64,000 nucleotides of DNA from Methylomonas rapida (GTDB lineage Bacteria; Pseudomonadota; Gammaproteobacteria; Methylococcales; Methylomonadaceae): positions 3,410,001 through 3,474,000 of the forward strand of contig NZ_CP113517.1 of assembly GCF_024360925.2 (NCBI RefSeq). Reading direction: 5' to 3'. The position numbers were made by a program, and so were the translations under genes. The notes beneath the pieces are model-generated. The model was not told where the DNA came from, made no database searches, and worked only from the letters and a program-made list of their open reading frames with translations. This document shows positions 43,154 to 52,657 of this stretch, in pieces (position 1 is the stretch's first letter; each line of letters begins with the position of its first letter).

Positions 43154-44548
43154 GGCTCTTCCGTATTTCGCGGAGTAGCCCCGACATATAGGGTTATGCA
43201 TAACCGAACAACCGTCTCCCTTCGATATCAAGCCAGATATGCTGAAACAGGCGGACGGTATTGTAAATGCCAAAGCAGCGTCGTTTGATGCTTTTGATTT
43301 TGTTGTTAAGCCCTTCAACAAAGCCACTGGTTTCCCGGCGAATGAAATAGTTGGTGATTTCATTTCGCCAGTTTTGATAGGTTTTGACAAACGCATCAAA
43401 GCCCTTCAACTTCAAGACTTTGATATGCTCCATCCAGCGATCCAAGGCTTTTTCGGCCTCAGCCTTATTGAGTCGGCGCTCAAAAATACCCGTCAAAAGC
43501 TCCCGTTGGATATAGACTTCTCGCAAAATGGGGGCTTGCTGGAATAGAAAAAGCAAAACGGTTTGCTGATCGGCAGAGAGTTCCATCCAGCGCTTCCGAA
43601 AAGCCCACATCGCGCCTTTCAGCTTGGCATAATCCTCGGCAGACAGGGTATTCTTGAGTTTTTTCATTTCCGCCTTGCGGACCTGGTCGGCGCCGTCTCG
43701 ATAATGCTTGGCGACATGGAAGCGATCAACCACCACCTCGACGCCGGGCAATGTCTCATAGACGGCGTTGCGATACCCTTCATACATGTCCACGCAGACG
43801 CGTTGTAACGCGTGTTGCTGTGCCTCGGGAATATTCTGCAAAAAGGCTTTAACCGTTTCTTTTTTGCGGTCGGGCAGCACCGCCAGAATCCGCTTATGGT
43901 CCTCGGTATCGATAGCCGACACGATGACCACAAAATCTTGATGCCCTTTTTTCAAAGCGATTTCATCCAGTCCCAGCAAGCGAATGCCTTGGATGGCAGA
44001 CCAATCAACTTGTTGGGCCACGTGCCGATTGATAATCCCTTCCGCCGCTTCGGCGCTGATGCCGTGCTTCACGTCCATGTCGGTCACGCTGCTGTTGATC
44101 AATTCACGCAATATCCACTGCTCATACGCTTTGGTATGGGGGCTTTTCCAGTTATACCAGCCACATTGTTGCGTGGTCGTCGGACCTTTGGGGCAGTCAG
44201 GGCATCGATAGCGCTTGGGGGTTAGCTTGATCCAAACCGGCCGATCGAAAATCGACAAATGACGCAAGGTGATTTCTCTGCCATAGCCATAAAACTTATC
44301 GATCCTCTGGCCGCATTGATGGCAGGTTGCACTGGTTAACGTACTACTGACCGTGATGATGAACTCGCCTTTGGCGGTGGTTTCAACTTTTTCGATACAA
44401 ACATCAGGTATATCCAGCGGTATTTGAAGTAGCGACTGTGTCATCACGATACTCCAGCGTTAAATTGTCGACCTTAGCAAAACTCACTGTGGCAGGCAAA
44501 GACTATAGCACTACATGTAGTGGTTTCTCCGCAAAATACGGAAGAGCC
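43154..44548 (-). mobile_element. ISL3-family insertion sequence (1395 bp)
   Basis: The ends are imperfect inverted repeats beginning GGCTCTTCCGTATTT, then C (left) or T (right), then GCGGAG (43154 onward and, reversed, up to 44548). Each end is flanked by TTTTTTGT (43146-43153 and 44549-44556), an 8-bp target duplication. One intact transposase fills the inside. The complete ends and duplication suggest a fairly recent insertion, 9 bases beyond the end of bfd and in the gap after the PPIase gene. Confidence 0.92.
43194..44444 (-). CDS. ISL3-family transposase
   Basis: 416 residues from the ATG at 44444 (GGAG eight bases ahead; an in-frame GTG lies one codon upstream). N-terminal zinc finger CHQCGQRIDKFYGYGREITLRHLSIFDRPVWIKLTPKRYRCPDCP, helix-turn-helix, then the DDE transposase core: IRLLGLDEIALKKGHQDFVVIVSAIDTEDHKRILAVL, VCVDMYEGYRNAVYETLPGVEVVVDRFHVAKHY, and the Glu in SGFVEGLNNKIKSIKRRCFG. 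The frame is intact, so the IS may be active. Confidence 0.95.
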   Translation of the reverse strand: MTQSLLQIPLDIPDVCIEKVETTAKGEFIITVSSTLTSATCHQCGQRIDKFYGYGREITLRHLSIFDRPVWIKLTPKRYRCPDCPKGPTTTQQCGWYNWKSPHTKAYEQWILRELINSSVTDMDVKHGISAEAAEGIINRHVAQQVDWSAIQGIRLLGLDEIALKKGHQDFVVIVSAIDTEDHKRILAVLPDRKKETVKAFLQNIPEAQQHALQRVCVDMYEGYRNAVYETLPGVEVVVDRFHVAKHYRDGADQVRKAEMKKLKNTLSAEDYAKLKGAMWAFRKRWMELSADQQTVLLFLFQQAPILREVYIQRELLTGIFERRLNKAEAEKALDRWMEHIKVLKLKGFDAFVKTYQNWRNEITNYFIRRETSGFVEGLNNKIKSIKRRCFGIYNTVRLFQHIWLDIEGRRLFGYA

Positions 44549-44557
44549 TTTTTTGTT

Positions 44558-44746
44558 TTAAGCCGCCTGTCTTTCTTGTTGCCGACAAACCTGCTCTTCA
44601 AGCATATTCTTTATGCTCTGCGAACATTTTCCGCACACGCTCCCCGCGCCAGTACACTGCATCAACTGCCTGCGCGTACAGGCTCCCTGATTTATCGCTT
44701 GAGCCACTTGACGATCGGTGACGGCTTTACACACACAAATGTACAT
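44558..44746 (-). CDS. bfd: Bacterioferritin-associated ferredoxin
   Basis: 62 residues: MYICVCKAVTDRQVAQAINQGACTRRQLMQCTGAGSVCGKCSQSIKNML. The four [2Fe-2S] cysteines follow the Bfd pattern C-x-C (residues 4 and 6) and C-x-x-C (~38 and 41). Bfd delivers electrons to release iron from bacterioferritin when iron is scarce. A Fur-box-like palindrome lies upstream (44783-44803). The C-terminal coding end is intact despite the IS. Confidence 0.95.
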   Translation of the reverse strand: MYICVCKAVTDRQVAQAINQGACTRRQLMQCTGAGSVCGKCSQSIKNMLEEQVCRQQERQAA

Positions 44747-44782
44747 CGCTACCCCACAAAACGTTATGTCTTTTCGTTGACC

Positions 44783-44803
44783 ATAATGATAACAATTATC
44801 ATT
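44783..44803 (-). promoter_or_regulatory. Fur box before bfd
   Basis: ATAATGATAACAATTATCATT is a near-perfect inverted repeat (AATGATAA-CA-ATTATCATT given in pieces) close to the Fur consensus of GATAAT repeats. It lies 37 bases upstream of the bfd ATG. Repression with iron-loaded Fur is expected. Confidence 0.8.
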
Positions 44804-44931
44804 TAAAAGTAAAGCCCCGGATTAATAAATTATTCCCTAATTTGAAACCAAGCCGGTAAGCCCTTAAAAAACCACGCAAACATTAGGAAATTCGCGGGAT
44901 TGAGACATGTTCTTACATTGCAAAAGTTTAT

Positions 44932-44960
44932 TTGTTCGTGATTAAATAGCCGACTATATA
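44932..44960 (+). promoter_or_regulatory. Candidate promoter of the formate dehydrogenase operon
   Basis: TTGTTC (44932-44937), a 17-base spacer, TATATA (44955-44960), 23 bases before the fdsG start. No clear operator is visible. Confidence 0.5.
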
Positions 44961-44983
44961 TTTCATCATTACTTATAGAGCCC

Positions 44984-45463
44984 ATGATGCAAGACTATCA
45001 AAGCCAAAAATCCATCGTGCTTGACATACTGGATGCCCACCAGAGCATGCCCGGCAATTTGTTACCGATCCTTCACGGCATTCAAGATACTCTGGGCTGT
45101 ATCCCGTCGGCGGCGGTGGAAGACATCGCCAAGGCACTGAATCTATCCAAAGCGGAAGTGCATGGCGTCATCAGTTTTTATCATTATTTCCGCACCACCC
45201 CGCCTGGCAAACACACCATTCGCATCTGCCGGGCCGAATCCTGCCAAGCCATGAACAGCAAAGCACTGGAAAATCATGCCAAACAAACGCTAGGTATCGA
45301 TTTTCATGAAACCACCGCCGATGAACATTTTTCGCTGGAACCTGTCTATTGCCTCGGCAATTGCGCCTGCTCCCCATCCATGACCATCGATGGCGACGTT
45401 TATGGCCGCGTAACTCCGGAAAAATTCGATCAACTGATAGCCGTATGTAAAGGTGCAAACTAA
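44984..45463 (+). CDS. fdsG: NAD-dependent formate dehydrogenase gamma subunit
   Basis: 159 residues of the NuoE type. The [2Fe-2S] ligands lie in [14 protein letters not shown] and [12 protein letters not shown]. Helical N-terminus includes [45 protein letters not shown]. With FdsB and FdsA it forms a soluble cytosolic enzyme that oxidises formate to CO2 and reduces NAD+, the last step of methane/methanol oxidation in methylotrophs. The stop overlaps the next ATG. Confidence 0.95.
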   Translation: MMQDYQSQKSIVLDILDAHQSMPGNLLPILHGIQDTLGCIPSAAVEDIAKALNLSKAEVHGVISFYHYFRTTPPGKHTIRICRAESCQAMNSKALENHAKQTLGIDFHETTADEHFSLEPVYCLGNCACSPSMTIDGDVYGRVTPEKFDQLIAVCKGAN

Positions 45464-47007
45464 TGACCCGTCTATTCGTTTCACGTGACTCGACCGCACT
45501 TTCCTTGGGCGCGGAGCAAGTAGCCAAAACCCTGCAAGAACAAGCCAGCAGCAAAGGCCTGGATATTCAAATCGTTCGCAATGGTTCGCGTGGCCTGTTC
45601 TGGCTGGAACCCCTGGTTGAAGTAGAAACGACCCAAGGCCGCGTCGCTTACGGTCCCGTGCAAGCCGAAGATGTCGCCGGCCTGTTGGATAGCGGTTTAT
45701 TGGAAGGCAAGGAACACCCGCTTTATCTCGGCAATATCGAGGAACTGCCGTATTTCAAAAACCAGAACCGCCTGACTTTCGCCCGCGTCGGCCTGACCGA
45801 TCCGGTTAGCCTGGACGATTACCTCGCGCACGATGGCTACCGCGGCTTGAAAAATGCCTTGGCGATGCCAGCAGCGGACATCGTCAAACATGTCACCGAT
45901 TCCGGTTTACGCGGCCGTGGCGGCGCGGCGTTCCCGACCGGCATCAAATGGAATACCGTACTGAATGCGCCGGCTGAACAAAAATACATCGTCTGCAACG
46001 CCGACGAAGGCGACTCCGGCACCTTCTCCGACCGCATGATCATGGAAGGCGACCCTTTCGTCTTGATCGAAGGCATGACCATCGCCGGTTTAGCCGTCGG
46101 CGCGACCCAGGGTTACATTTATTTGCGCGTCGAATATCCGCATGCCAAGGTAGCCTTGAACCAAGCCATAGCAGCAGCCTATCAAAATGGCTATTTGGGT
46201 GAAAACATCCAGGGCAGCGGCAAAACCTTCCATCTGGAAGTGCGCAGCGGCGCCGGCGCCTATATCTGCGGCGAGGAAACTTCGCTATTGGAAAGCCTGG
46301 AAGGCAAACGTGGCCTGGTGCGCTACAAACCGCCGCTGCCGGCCATCGTTGGCTTGTTCGGCAAACCGACCATCGTCAACAACGTCATTTCGCTGGCCTC
46401 CGTACCCGTGATCCTGGACAAGGGCGGCGAATTTTACAAAGACTATGGCATGGGCCGTTCCCGCGGCACCCTGCCCTTGCAACTGGCCGGCAACATCAAA
46501 CATCCCGGCCTGTTCGAAGCGGCCTTCGGCATGACCTTGCGCGAGCTGCTGTACGACTACGGCGGAGGTTCGGCCAGCGGCCGGCCAATCCGTGCCGTGC
46601 AAGTCGGTGGCCCATTGGGCGCCTATCTGCACGAAGGCCAGTTCGACACACCTTTGGATTACGAAGCCTTCGCCGCGATTTCCGCGGTCCTCGGACACGG
46701 CGGCATCGTCGTGCATGACGACACCGTAGACATGGCCGACATGGCCCGTTATGCGATGGAATTCTGCGTCGAAGAATCCTGCGGCAAATGCACACCGTGC
46801 CGTATAGGTTCGACCCGCGGCGTCGAAGTCATCGATCGCATCGTCGGCAATATTGACAAAGATAAAAACACCGCACTACTGCGCGACTTGTGCGACACGA
46901 TGATGTGCGGTTCCTTGTGTGCGATGGGCGGCATGACACCTTATCCGGTGTTGAGCGCGCTGAACCATTTCCCTGAAGACTTTGGCCTACCAGCCGCCAA
47001 AGCCTGA
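45463..47007 (+). CDS. fdsB: NAD-dependent formate dehydrogenase beta subunit
   Basis: 514 residues. The N-terminal ~100 residues resemble a thioredoxin-like NuoE-type domain lacking cysteines. The NuoF-like part follows: SGLRGRGGAAFPTGIKWNTV (NADH/FMN), YIVCNADEGDSGTFSDRMI, GAGAYICGEETSLLESLEGKRG and the [4Fe-4S] motif VEESCGKCTPCRIG. It passes electrons between the Fe-S chain and NAD+. 20 bases before fdsA. Confidence 0.96.
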   Translation: MTRLFVSRDSTALSLGAEQVAKTLQEQASSKGLDIQIVRNGSRGLFWLEPLVEVETTQGRVAYGPVQAEDVAGLLDSGLLEGKEHPLYLGNIEELPYFKNQNRLTFARVGLTDPVSLDDYLAHDGYRGLKNALAMPAADIVKHVTDSGLRGRGGAAFPTGIKWNTVLNAPAEQKYIVCNADEGDSGTFSDRMIMEGDPFVLIEGMTIAGLAVGATQGYIYLRVEYPHAKVALNQAIAAAYQNGYLGENIQGSGKTFHLEVRSGAGAYICGEETSLLESLEGKRGLVRYKPPLPAIVGLFGKPTIVNNVISLASVPVILDKGGEFYKDYGMGRSRGTLPLQLAGNIKHPGLFEAAFGMTLRELLYDYGGGSASGRPIRAVQVGGPLGAYLHEGQFDTPLDYEAFAAISAVLGHGGIVVHDDTVDMADMARYAMEFCVEESCGKCTPCRIGSTRGVEVIDRIVGNIDKDKNTALLRDLCDTMMCGSLCAMGGMTPYPVLSALNHFPEDFGLPAAKA

Positions 47008-47027
47008 TCGATACCCGGAGGTAGCAT

Positions 47028-49880
47028 ATGTCTGCAAATAAAGAAATCGATTACGGCACGCCAGCCAGTTCGTCCGAAAATCAAGTCACTCTGGAAATCG
47101 ATGGGCGCCAGGTCACTGTCAATGCCGGCAGCTCCGTCATGCGCGCAGCCGCCGAAGCCGGCATCACGATACCAAAACTCTGCGCCACGGACAGCCTTGA
47201 CCCGTTTGGCTCCTGCCGCATGTGCCTGGTGCAAATCGAGGGCGCGCGCGGCTATCCGGCTTCTTGCACCACGCCGGTCGCGGAAGGCATGAAAGTCTGT
47301 ACCCAGAACGACAAACTGGCCAGCATCCGCCGCGGCATCGCCGAACTTTACATTTCCGACCATCCGCTGGATTGTTTGACTTGCGCCGCCAACGGCGACT
47401 GCGAGCTACAGGACACAGTTGGTGCAGTTGGCCTGCGCGAAGTCCGTTACGGTTTCGACGGCGAAAACCATTTAAACGCCGAAAAAGATACCAGCAATCC
47501 GTATTTTACCTTCGATCCATCCAAATGCATCGTCTGCTCGCGTTGCGTGCGCGCTTGCGAGGAAGTTCAAGGCACGTTTGCCTTGACCATAGACGGCCGC
47601 GGCTTCGAGTCCACGGTTTCGCCGGGTCAAGACCAACCCTTCATGGAATCCGAGTGCGTCTCCTGCGGCGCTTGCGTACAAGCCTGCCCGACCGCGACCC
47701 TGATGGAAAATTCCGTGATCGAAAACGGTCAACCCGAACACAGCACCATCACCACTTGCGCCTATTGCGGTGTCGGCTGCTCGTTCCGCGCCGACATGAA
47801 GGGCGAGCAACTGGTGCGCATGGTGCCGGATAAAAATGGCGGCGCCAACCACGGCCATTCCTGTGTGAAAGGTCGTTTCGCCTTCGGTTATGCCACGCAC
47901 AAGGACCGTATCACCACGCCGATGGTACGGGAAAAGATTTCCGATCCATGGCGCGAAGTCAGTTGGGAAGAAGCCATCCAGTTTGCCGCGGACAAACTAA
48001 AGGGCATTCAAGCCAAATACGGCAAAGACGCCATCGGTGGCATCACGTCGTCGCGCTGTACCAACGAAGAAACCTATCTGGTGCAAAAACTGATCCGCGC
48101 TGGCTTTGGCAACAACAACGTCGATACCTGCGCCCGCGTCTGCCATTCGCCGACCGGTTATGGCCTGAAAACCACCTTCGGCGAATCGTCCGGCACCCAG
48201 ACTTTCGATTCGGTCATGCAAGCTGATGTCATCATGGTGATAGGCGCCAATCCAACCGATGGCCATCCGGTTTTCGGTTCGTTGATGAAACGCCGTTTGC
48301 GTCAAGGCGCCAAACTGATCGTGGTCGACCCGCGCAGCATCGATCTGGTGCGCAACAGCCCGCACGTGAAAGCCGATTATCATCTGAAATTGCGTCCCGG
48401 CACCAACGTCGCCGTCGTCACCGCACTAGCTCATGTCATCGTCACCGAAGGTCTGGTTGATGAGCAATTTGCGCTCGAACGCTGCGACGTGGAATCCTTC
48501 ACTAAATGGAAGGCTTTCGTCGCCAAACCAGAAAACTCTCCGGAAGCCGTGGCCGAACTAACCGGCGTGCCTGCAGAAACCCTGCGCGCGGCCGCCCGTT
48601 TGTACGCGACCGGCGGCAATGGCGCGATTTACTATGGCTTGGGCGTCACAGAACACAGCCAAGGCTCGACCACGGTGATCGGCATTGCCAACCTGGCGAT
48701 GGCCACCGGCAACATCGGCCGCGAAGGCGTCGGCGTCAATCCGTTGCGCGGTCAAAACAACGTGCAGGGTTCTTGCGACATGGGCTCGTTCCCCCATGAA
48801 TTCGTCGGTTACCGCCACGTATCGGATACAGCCACCCGCGCCCAATTCGAAGCGGCTTGGGGAGTCTCGCTGGCGTCAGAACCGGGTCTGCGCATTCCTA
48901 ACATGTTCGCCGCCGCGATCGACGGCAGTTTCAAAGGCTTGTACGTGCAAGGCGAAGACATCGCACAATCCGACCCGGACATCCAACACGTGCATCACGC
49001 GTTGCGCGAACTGGACTGTCTGATCGTGCAGGACATTTTCCTGAACGAAACCGCCAAATTCGCTCACGTGTTCCTGCCCGGCTCTTCGTTCCTGGAGAAA
49101 AACGGCACCTTCACCAACGCCGAGCGCCGGATTTCGCCGGTGCGTAAAGTAATGACCCCGCTGGCCGGCAAGGAAGATTGGGAAGTGACCCAAGACTTGG
49201 CCAATGCACTGGGCTTGCCGATGAATTACAACCATCCGTCGGAAATCATGGATGAAATCGCTCGCCTGACCCCGCAATTTGCCGGTGTCAGCTACGAAAA
49301 ACTCGACCGCATGGGCAGCATCCAGTGGCCCTGCAACGACGAGGCCCCAGAGGGTACGCCTATCATGCATGCCGATCAGTTCGTTCGCGGCAAGGGCCGT
49401 TTCATGTTGACCGAGTATGTCGCCACGGAAGAACGCACCAGCAGCAAGTATCCTTTGATTCTGACCACCGGCCGGATCTTGTCGCAATACAACGTCGGCG
49501 CGCAAACCCGCCGTACCGCGAACGTGGCTTGGCACGAAGAAGACAGGTTGGAAATCCATCCGCACGATGCCGAAGTTTTGGGTATCGCCGATGGCGACTG
49601 GGTTGGCGTCAAGAGCCGTACCGGCGAAACCGTGTTGCGGGCATTGATCACCGATCGTATGCAACCGGGCGTGGTTTACACCACTTTCCACTTCCCGCAT
49701 TCCGGTGCCAACGTCATCACCACCGACAACTCGGATTGGGCGACCAACTGCCCCGAGTACAAGGTAACCGCCGTGCATGTGGCCAAGGTGGCTCAGCCTT
49801 CGGAATGGCAAAAACAATACCAGGACTTTTCCGACAATCAGTTGTCATTGTTGGATAACCGTATCGTCGCCAATACCTAA
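47028..49880 (+). CDS. fdsA: NAD-dependent formate dehydrogenase alpha subunit (catalytic)
   Basis: 950 residues; RBS GGAGG. N-terminal NuoG-like domain: [2Fe-2S] LCATDSLDPFGSCRMCLVQIEG, C-L-T-C-A-A-N-G-D-C-E, then [4Fe-4S] clusters in CIVCSRCVRACEEVQ and CVSCGACVQACPTATL. The molybdopterin domain starts at TTCAYCGVGC. The metal ligand is a cysteine in VDTCARVCHSPTGYG, next to the conserved His, so this is the Cys (not selenocysteine) form. Binds Mo- or W-bis-MGD; FdhD supplies the sulfido ligand. Confidence 0.97.
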   Translation: MSANKEIDYGTPASSSENQVTLEIDGRQVTVNAGSSVMRAAAEAGITIPKLCATDSLDPFGSCRMCLVQIEGARGYPASCTTPVAEGMKVCTQNDKLASIRRGIAELYISDHPLDCLTCAANGDCELQDTVGAVGLREVRYGFDGENHLNAEKDTSNPYFTFDPSKCIVCSRCVRACEEVQGTFALTIDGRGFESTVSPGQDQPFMESECVSCGACVQACPTATLMENSVIENGQPEHSTITTCAYCGVGCSFRADMKGEQLVRMVPDKNGGANHGHSCVKGRFAFGYATHKDRITTPMVREKISDPWREVSWEEAIQFAADKLKGIQAKYGKDAIGGITSSRCTNEETYLVQKLIRAGFGNNNVDTCARVCHSPTGYGLKTTFGESSGTQTFDSVMQADVIMVIGANPTDGHPVFGSLMKRRLRQGAKLIVVDPRSIDLVRNSPHVKADYHLKLRPGTNVAVVTALAHVIVTEGLVDEQFALERCDVESFTKWKAFVAKPENSPEAVAELTGVPAETLRAAARLYATGGNGAIYYGLGVTEHSQGSTTVIGIANLAMATGNIGREGVGVNPLRGQNNVQGSCDMGSFPHEFVGYRHVSDTATRAQFEAAWGVSLASEPGLRIPNMFAAAIDGSFKGLYVQGEDIAQSDPDIQHVHHALRELDCLIVQDIFLNETAKFAHVFLPGSSFLEKNGTFTNAERRISPVRKVMTPLAGKEDWEVTQDLANALGLPMNYNHPSEIMDEIARLTPQFAGVSYEKLDRMGSIQWPCNDEAPEGTPIMHADQFVRGKGRFMLTEYVATEERTSSKYPLILTTGRILSQYNVGAQTRRTANVAWHEEDRLEIHPHDAEVLGIADGDWVGVKSRTGETVLRALITDRMQPGVVYTTFHFPHSGANVITTDNSDWATNCPEYKVTAVHVAKVAQPSEWQKQYQDFSDNQLSLLDNRIVANT

Positions 49881-49894
49881 CATCAGCCTTGGAC

Positions 49895-50731
49895 ATGGAT
49901 GCAATCAGTGAGTTGGGCTGGACCAGCTATCGAAAAGGCCATTTCGATGTCTGGCGCGGCTCGACTCACACACAAAAGGAAGACAGCGTAGCCGAGGAAG
50001 TACCCGTCGTTCTGGTCTACAACACCCATCCGCATGTGGTGATGCTGGCTACGCCGTTGAATCTGGAAGACTTTGCGCTGGGCTTCAGCCTGACCGAAGG
50101 CATCATCCGGCATCCTTCCGAATTACAATCGGTTCGAGTCGTACAGCGCTCCAAAGGCGTAGAGGTACGCATGACCATTCCGGAACAACGCTGCGAAGGC
50201 ATGGCAAGCAAAGGTCGCAACATGACGGGGCGCACCGGCTGCGGTTTGTGCGGTGCCACCACCTTGGAACAAGCCGTCAGACAGCCGCCGCCGGTCGGCA
50301 AAGGTTTGCTGCTGGATGCCGATGTGTTATGCCAAGCCCTCGCCGACATGCCAAGCAAGCAGTCCCTCAATCAAATCACCGGCGCGGTACACGCCGCCGC
50401 CTGGCTGGAACCGGAAAAAGGCATAGTCGCGGTGCGGGAAGATGTCGGTCGGCATAATGCGCTGGACAAGTTGATCGGCGCCCTTTCCAAGGCCCATTGC
50501 AATTTTGAACAAGGCTGGCTACTGGTTACCAGTCGCGCCAGCTACGAAATGGTACAAAAAGCCGCCAGCGTCGGCATCACCTTACTGGCCGCGATTTCCG
50601 CGCCCACCGGCTTGGCGATAAAATTGGCCGAAGAATGCGGCTTGACCTTGATTGGCTTTGCCCGCAATGACAGACACGTGATCTACACCCATCCTCATCG
50701 TTTACAACATCATCAAGAAACGGTCGCATAA
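49895..50731 (+). CDS. fdhD: Formate dehydrogenase accessory sulfurtransferase FdhD (FdsC)
   Basis: 278 residues from the ATG at 49895. Has TGRTGCGLCGATTLEQAV (C-x-x-C), IVAVREDVGRHNALDKLIG and LLVTSRASYEMVQKAASVGITLLAAISAPTGLAIKLAEECGLTLIGFARNDR, all FdhD hallmarks. It moves sulphur from a cysteine desulfurase to the Mo-bis-MGD cofactor of FdsA. In fds operons it is often called fdsC. Located between fdsA and fdsD. Confidence 0.94.
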   Translation: MDAISELGWTSYRKGHFDVWRGSTHTQKEDSVAEEVPVVLVYNTHPHVVMLATPLNLEDFALGFSLTEGIIRHPSELQSVRVVQRSKGVEVRMTIPEQRCEGMASKGRNMTGRTGCGLCGATTLEQAVRQPPPVGKGLLLDADVLCQALADMPSKQSLNQITGAVHAAAWLEPEKGIVAVREDVGRHNALDKLIGALSKAHCNFEQGWLLVTSRASYEMVQKAASVGITLLAAISAPTGLAIKLAEECGLTLIGFARNDRHVIYTHPHRLQHHQETVA

Positions 50732-50734
50732 CCT

Positions 50735-50950
50735 ATGGATAACAGCAATTTAATCAAAATGGCCAACAACATCGGCGCCTTTTTCAAATCCGAACCCGAT
50801 AGAGACCTGGCCATTCAAGGCGTGGAACAACACATCAGAAATTTCTGGGAACCGCGCATGCGCAAACAAATCGTCGAGTATGTCGATAACGGCGGCAGTG
50901 ATTTGCTGGACATCGTGACCGAAGCCGTAAAGAAACTGGCCAAGTCCTAA
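50735..50950 (+). CDS. fdsD: NAD-dependent formate dehydrogenase delta subunit
   Basis: 71 residues: LIKMANNIGAFFKSEPDRDLAIQGVEQHIRNFWEPRMRKQIVEYVDNGG, the FdsD/DUF-type consensus with the W-x-P-R-M-R motif. A small subunit needed for full activity of the FdsABG complex. Three bases after fdhD, last gene of the operon. Confidence 0.93.
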   Translation: MDNSNLIKMANNIGAFFKSEPDRDLAIQGVEQHIRNFWEPRMRKQIVEYVDNGGSDLLDIVTEAVKKLAKS

Positions 50951-50985
50951 TCGCCATCCCTTGACGCCCTCGCGTCGATTTCATA

Positions 50986-51043
50986 GAAAAAGCTAAAGCT
51001 TTTTCACTCCAAGAGGCAGGAGTGCAATAGCTTTAGCTATTGC
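50986..51043. terminator. Three consecutive hairpins between convergent genes
   Basis: GAAAAAGCT/AGCTTTTTC (50986-51005), ACTCC/GGAGT (51006-51023) and GCAATAGCT/AGCTATTGC (51024-51043) follow one another without spacers. The first has a T-run on its plus side. They probably form a bidirectional terminator for fdsD and the convergent dmeF-like gene. Confidence 0.6.
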
Positions 51044-51105
51044 CCAATCCGCAGTCGATACATGCGCCTGGCTTGACGACGACCTCATTCGTCCTTCAGC
51101 CTTTT

Positions 51106-52074
51106 TTAGCCGAGGTCTTTCGCCACGCATTCATCGCCAGTACACGCATTAACTTCGACTGTGACATGGTCCAGATGCACAAAATTGGCCAGCAAGGTTT
51201 TGTAATAACAGGGCGATTTCGGAAAACGCGTCACCAGCACGACAATCGCCGCATGATGCGACGGACTGATACGCCAGATATGAATATCAGTGACCTTGCA
51301 TTCGCCGTCTTCCTCCAGTGTATCCTGTATCGCCTGCTGATAATGTTCGTCTATGGCCTGATCCAATAGTATCGGACTGGTTTCCTTGATCAAGCCCCTG
51401 GCCCAAAGCAAAATCACCGCCGCGCCGACGAAGCCCATCACGGCATCCAGCCAGTTCCAGCCATAGTATTTGCCGGCCAGCAGGGCCACGATCGCCAGTA
51501 TCGAGGTCAAGGCATCGGCCATTACATGCAGATAAGCCGCCCGCAGATTGTGATCGTGGTGGTCGTGATGCTCATGCGGGTGATCATGATGATCATGATG
51601 ATCATGATCGTGGTGATGGTGGTGATCGCTGAGTAGCAATGCGCTCAACAAATTGATCAGCAAACCCGCCACAGCCACGATGATGGCATCGTCAAACTGA
51701 ATGACTTCTGGCGTGATGAGTCTTTCGGCGGACTCCGCCACCATCATGAAAGCCACCACCGCCAGCGCCACCGAACTGGCAAAACCGCCCAATACGCTGA
51801 CTTTGGCCGGACTGAAGGCGAAGGTTCTATCTTGCTCATGAATGCGCCCGTAGCGGAACGCAAAAATGGTAATCATGAAGGCCATCACATGCGTGGCCAT
51901 GTGCCAGCCATCGGCCAGCAATGCCATCGAATGAAATTGCACGCCAGCCACTATCTCCACCAGCATGGTGATGAATGTCAGCGCCAGCACCCATTTGGTG
52001 CGTCTTTCCCCACGCCGATTGATACGCGCAAAATTATGCGGATGCTGCCAATTAACCAATTGATGTTCATGCAT
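51106..52074 (-). CDS. dmeF: CDF-family cation exporter (DmeF-like)
   Basis: 322 residues. Begins MHEHQLVNWQHPHNFARINRRGERRTKWVLALTFITMLVEIVAG, typical of DmeF. Six membrane helices; metal-site motif MALLADGWHMATHVMAF (D-x-x-H) and HVMADALTSILAIVALL (H-x-x-x-D). The loop around residues 148-175 has ~18 His in a stretch of alternating D/H. Such His-rich loops bind Co, Ni or Zn. Exports divalent metal from the cytoplasm. No RcnR/DmeR-type regulator gene is adjacent. Confidence 0.92.
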   Translation of the reverse strand: MHEHQLVNWQHPHNFARINRRGERRTKWVLALTFITMLVEIVAGVQFHSMALLADGWHMATHVMAFMITIFAFRYGRIHEQDRTFAFSPAKVSVLGGFASSVALAVVAFMMVAESAERLITPEVIQFDDAIIVAVAGLLINLLSALLLSDHHHHHDHDHHDHHDHPHEHHDHHDHNLRAAYLHVMADALTSILAIVALLAGKYYGWNWLDAVMGFVGAAVILLWARGLIKETSPILLDQAIDEHYQQAIQDTLEEDGECKVTDIHIWRISPSHHAAIVVLVTRFPKSPCYYKTLLANFVHLDHVTVEVNACTGDECVAKDLG

Positions 52075-52225
52075 GGCGGTCTTTTGATTCCTGACTGAGT
52101 CGAAGTGATAAAGACGATTTTAAACCAAGCGGCCGATTCAAACAGCCATGCCTCGGAATTCGCGCTGCAGTGGAGTGAAAAGCGCCGTAAAATAAGACCT
52201 TTGACATCATTCACGAGTAGCGATT

Positions 52226-52657
52226 TTGCAAAATTTCACTCCAATTTCCGCGCTATTGGGCGGTGCGTTGATCGGCATCAGCGCATTTTTATTATTTTGG
52301 TTCAATGGTCGCATCGCCGGCATCAGCAGCATCATGAGCGGCCTGTTCACGACGAGCGGTCCAAACCGGCACTGGCGTCTTAGTTTTTTACTGGGCTTGA
52401 TGCTCGGTGCCGGCCTTTGGCAACTGCTGGCGACGGACACGTTTTCCCTGCGCCAGGATTACCCAACGACCTTGATCATATTGGGTGGCTTTCTGGTGGG
52501 GTTCGGCACCCGCCTCGGTAGCGGCTGCACCAGCGGCCATGGCATCTGTGGCATCGCCCTTTTGTCGCCGCGCTCCATCGTCGCCACCCTGATTTTCATG
52601 GCCAGCGGCTTGCTGACCGTTTATCTGATTCGCCACGTATTTCAAATAGCCGCATGA
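52226..52657 (+). CDS. YeeE/YedE-family membrane protein, first half
   Basis: 143 residues from TTG 52226. Four membrane segments; [30 protein letters not shown] and [44 protein letters not shown] carry the conserved G-S-G-C-T-S-G-H-G motif with the transport cysteine. YeeE/YedE proteins transport thiosulfate or sulphur-containing groups. It and the next gene form a split pair and overlap by four bases. Confidence 0.88.
   Translation: MQNFTPISALLGGALIGISAFLLFWFNGRIAGISSIMSGLFTTSGPNRHWRLSFLLGLMLGAGLWQLLATDTFSLRQDYPTTLIILGGFLVGFGTRLGSGCTSGHGICGIALLSPRSIVATLIFMASGLLTVYLIRHVFQIAA

Noticed and set aside
48121..48160. Selenocysteine site in FdsA
   Set aside because: The metal-ligand position is an ordinary cysteine codon and no in-frame TGA occurs.
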